DNA of 64,000 nucleotides, from NCBI RefSeq assembly GCF_003105115.1, contig NZ_QETH01000013.1:23337-87336 (forward strand). The letters run 5' to 3'. The translations under genes were made by a program, and so were the position numbers. Numbering within the stretch: position 1 is the stretch's first letter; every line of letters begins with the position of its first letter. Under the pieces are notes generated by a model. That model did no database searches and had not been told where the DNA came from. It saw only the letters and a program-made list of their open reading frames with translations. Positions 62,301 through 64,000 of the stretch are shown here, one piece after another. Source of the DNA: Flavobacterium sp. HTF. Its GTDB lineage: Bacteria > Bacteroidota > Bacteroidia > Flavobacteriales > Flavobacteriaceae.

Positions 62301-63946
62301 TCTGAAAAAATAGGAAAAGGAGATATTGAAAAATCTTGTTGATTAGGTTTATAATATAGTTCAGGAGGAGGAATCAGACACATTCTACAGCTGATAGAGG
62401 TAATATTGTTATATTCACTTGATACGGGACCATTAGCATATCCTAAATAATCGGTGATGCCCGACCCTCTTTCAGGAAGTCTAATATCGTCATTATAAAA
62501 AAAGCGGTATGGTGGTATTGCAGTATTATTTTTGCCTATTTCCTGCACTGTTAAAAGACGAAGTCTTTTGCAAGTAGGTTCCGAACAATTATTGTTAGAA
62601 ATCATGTAATCATATTCTAACTTTATAGTTTTTATAATATTTGTATTTAAATCCTTTACGATAATTTTTGATAATGCATAATCTCCAGGTAAATCTTTTC
62701 GTGGTTCTTCATATTTAAATTCTACACTTCCTTCAGCATAATTTATTTTACTTATTCTGTTTAAATTAGGATATCTGATTTCTGTAGAACTTAAATTTTG
62801 TGTTAGTTGATTACCATTTATATTCGTTATCTCAAAATCAGCAGTTTTTCTGTATTCCGGATAATTTATTGCATATGTTTCATATGTAAATGTAACTTCA
62901 TTACCCTTAAAATCTTTTATAGAGCTCAGTTTGTAAGCCATTATTTCTTGTGATGTAAGATCCCTACTTGATCCTATTGTCTTATAAGGTTGCAGGATTT
63001 CTCTATTCACATATTGATTTACATCTAATTGATCAAAAACATATTGAGTTCCATTTATATTGGTAACTTCAATTTTTGTAACACCTTGTATTTTTCGTGG
63101 TAATCCACCATCATAATATTTTAAGTGGCTTTCAAATCCATTATCTCTAAATTCTGGAAAAAATGGGATTACAGATGTTTGGCCTATTGTTGTTGTAATT
63201 TTATTACCCTGAAATGCAATTTCCATTACTGATTTATCTTTTTTATGAGTAAAAGACGTATTTAGACCAGGTGCATTTACATAGAATAGATCTGGAGATA
63301 AATCTTTTTTGTTAGTTGGATACTCCATTTGATCTAATGTATAAATTTTATCAATAGTAGAATTTATATCATAATATTTATTTAAAGAAATGTTTGCATT
63401 TTGCATTAGCCAACCAACTTCTTTAAGTTTCATTCCTAATACATCATTAGTACCAAGAGCAGAAAATTTTAGTAGAGGATTATTAGGAATGTAAGGTAGA
63501 GTCCCCTCCACAGTAACTTTAAAGTCTTCTATACCTTTTATTACTTTAGTTACAACACCGCCTGCATTTAAGGACCAGTTTTGCCCAACGTTAGATGCTG
63601 TTTCATCTACTTTAATACCGGTAGAAGAATAATTTAATTCAATTGGGATATTAATTTGCCCTACCTGTATTTGATATATTGGCACATTAATACTTGATGT
63701 TCCTGTATATTCACCAACATTTGAAAAATTTACTTGTTTGAAACCTCCACTGTTAGGAGTTCCAATTTTTGGAGTGAAGATCTCACTGTAAAGTAAATTA
63801 TTTATCTGTGATGACTGACCATTAGATTCATCTCCAATCGATGTTTGATTAATAGGCAGAGCAGGATTACTTCCTCCGGAAGTTTGAGTTTGCGCTACGA
63901 TATTGAAAGAGCAGAAAAGCACAAACAAATAGTAATAGTTTTTCAT
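59336..63946 (-). CDS. Large exported YD-repeat protein, first of the RHS pair
   Basis: 1536 residues. A signal peptide (about 1-18, ending IVAQ) precedes a conserved N-terminal region (PIYQIQVGQINIPIELNYSS, VGQNWSLNAGGVVTKVIKG) shared by Bacteroidota RHS-associated proteins. Long YD-like repeats follow and end near residue 1080 (YEYDDLNRLKKIKD). There is no RHS core and no toxin tip. Instead, the C-terminal ~400 residues hold two similar Ig-like modules, each with the pattern W-M/L-E/K-...-FFIP-L-G--GR/K-IIC. No T9SS sorting domain is visible. It may form part of the shell or the surface anchor for the toxin protein encoded next. Confidence 0.85.
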   Translation of the reverse strand: MKNYYYLFVLFCSFNIVAQTQTSGGSNPALPINQTSIGDESNGQSSQINNLLYSEIFTPKIGTPNSGGFKQVNFSNVGEYTGTSSINVPIYQIQVGQINIPIELNYSSTGIKVDETASNVGQNWSLNAGGVVTKVIKGIEDFKVTVEGTLPYIPNNPLLKFSALGTNDVLGMKLKEVGWLMQNANISLNKYYDINSTIDKIYTLDQMEYPTNKKDLSPDLFYVNAPGLNTSFTHKKDKSVMEIAFQGNKITTTIGQTSVIPFFPEFRDNGFESHLKYYDGGLPRKIQGVTKIEVTNINGTQYVFDQLDVNQYVNREILQPYKTIGSSRDLTSQEIMAYKLSSIKDFKGNEVTFTYETYAINYPEYRKTADFEITNINGNQLTQNLSSTEIRYPNLNRISKINYAEGSVEFKYEEPRKDLPGDYALSKIIVKDLNTNIIKTIKLEYDYMISNNNCSEPTCKRLRLLTVQEIGKNNTAIPPYRFFYNDDIRLPERGSGITDYLGYANGPVSSEYNNITSISCRMCLIPPPELYYKPNQQDFSISPFPIFSDSFVTAGRSLKPSLSYTKSGVLTKVQYPTGGKEEFEYELNDFYSTLTGQNVKSGGLRISIHKLVDTKGALQVKKYNYLDTNGNSSGILNNLPTLGIAHAYSEQLATTYLGISSFSLQSGLILHTFTNSRTDFDIVEGSNVGYSRVLIKENADNGYVEKIFSTRKDFPVEKPLFTYKNFDKNKIEFGLNNGWRFPTTNNTELLIGKLKSIRKYDKGNNLVEETKNSYQYDTFDQIKDKVGISRKDIFPGEVNDTEPIQPDFAFYPSVYSSRNLVNETKTVTKFSQNKVENITTTVYDLKYQLPKSIENIVNQSGDTNSLITQTSYPHDFTTPLMVSLTNANRIAEPILIKNLRKIDQSSEELNSQEIIYDTFTRGGKNLILPKSVQTVKGQQTVTNPFEEKIQFHDYDKFGNSIESSKKDDIHTVYLWGYNYSKPIAKIENATYSEVMTSLGKKSSENLEYLQNYDEDKLKNEIQKIRTSLSNAMVTSYIYKPLTGISVIVDQQGNSISYEYDDLNRLKKIKDQDQNIIEEYCYGYTGAVNDCQKGAIPPVEVDNSVYDTDLQVTIGDYKPYKVPVACGRGVSWEDKLPDGAEYKGRNILSLHDKLYFPNPAQTGVHYTPGYYPLAVEYTQLPLPYPIGEYTCNYFAERSGYSFNLSGLNNPKFLGPDRVVELTWWMEIDGKKIELPKVQEYNNIFFIPKCLDGIYGRIICSAKITSGYNNHQDPPRNTVIYTVKSNLTKFKSGLNDYDNVPALYKLSPYDFYSGDVCSKTSGYGVGNNSGNVPADPGYWNDAPWLIDNGTVNTPDFKIFVDNFKMYEIPVPAFLPTTFTWTGLTKPSLHPLFDFPRPIGGIHNEGTFTPHAFPSFITFPYMLEYYTNFYVTKGGYKFNSASVIQKVADSRNYTFNWYLKMETTGQQIPLIRTLESKDLFFIPPSLNGKRGKLICIATKRFDTVASALTFESEIITFQQGLSNTDNLNYQVDFLDSIEP

Positions 63947-64000
63947 GATTGTATTATGTTTTTTTAAGAAAATTACGATAAATTTTTAATAAATTTATTA

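Overview
The window is chromosomal DNA of a Bacteroidota bacterium of the Flavobacterium type. The evidence is the AT-rich composition, a type IX secretion sorting domain, a TonB-dependent receptor with a carboxypeptidase-like N-terminal domain, DUF6443 RHS proteins, and many copies of the Bacteroidota promoter element TAnnTTTG (for example at 8555, 11191, 17708, 28721, 33141, 35835, 50136 and 51934). No tRNA, rRNA, CRISPR array, integrase or transposase was recognised.

Layout. 1-2.2 kb: the 5' part of a GH31 alpha-xylosidase lipoprotein. 2.4-8.4 kb: a LytS-type kinase, a LytTR regulator and a large LRR surface protein. 8.6-11.6 kb: three unrecognised genes. 11.7-17.7 kb: an esterase and a tightly packed kaiC-kaiB-kaiB-histidine kinase-receiver-AraC operon. 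17.9-20.3 kb: an ECF42-like sigma factor preceded by an 18-copy 7-bp repeat, a DGPF/YCII protein and an AhpD-like protein. 20.4-28.5 kb: flavohemoglobin with a DUF2798 protein, a PepSY protein, a processive family-2 glycosyltransferase behind palindromic sites, and DoxX, HD and AraC genes. 28.7-36.2 kb: small regulator/redox/efflux units (TetR-SDR-MFS, MocR with azoreductase and EamA, MarR with AhpD-like, HxlR). 36.3-41.8 kb: a second LytS/LytTR pair and a four-gene envelope cluster whose first product resembles a secreted Hcp/TssD fold. 41.8-49 kb: a trehalose locus (LacI, TonB receptor, MFS, GH37 trehalase) with a double LacI-type operator. 49.1-54.1 kb: a DUF6268 protein, a third LytS/LytTR pair, and TetR, HMA-like and MFS genes. 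54.2-64 kb: an accessory island with two large exported RHS/YD-repeat proteins, the second ending in a variable toxin-like tip, then a small candidate immunity gene and at least two decayed toxin/immunity modules.

How the genes may work together. The Kai operon joins a KaiC ATPase, two different KaiB proteins, a PAS histidine kinase, a receiver and a DNA-binding protein in one transcription unit, so a timing or energy-state oscillator wired straight to an output is plausible. The trehalose locus gives a full path: outer-membrane uptake, inner-membrane transport, cytoplasmic hydrolysis. The RHS island looks like a contact-dependent antagonism locus that has exchanged its tip several times. These roles are inferred from families and gene order, not demonstrated.
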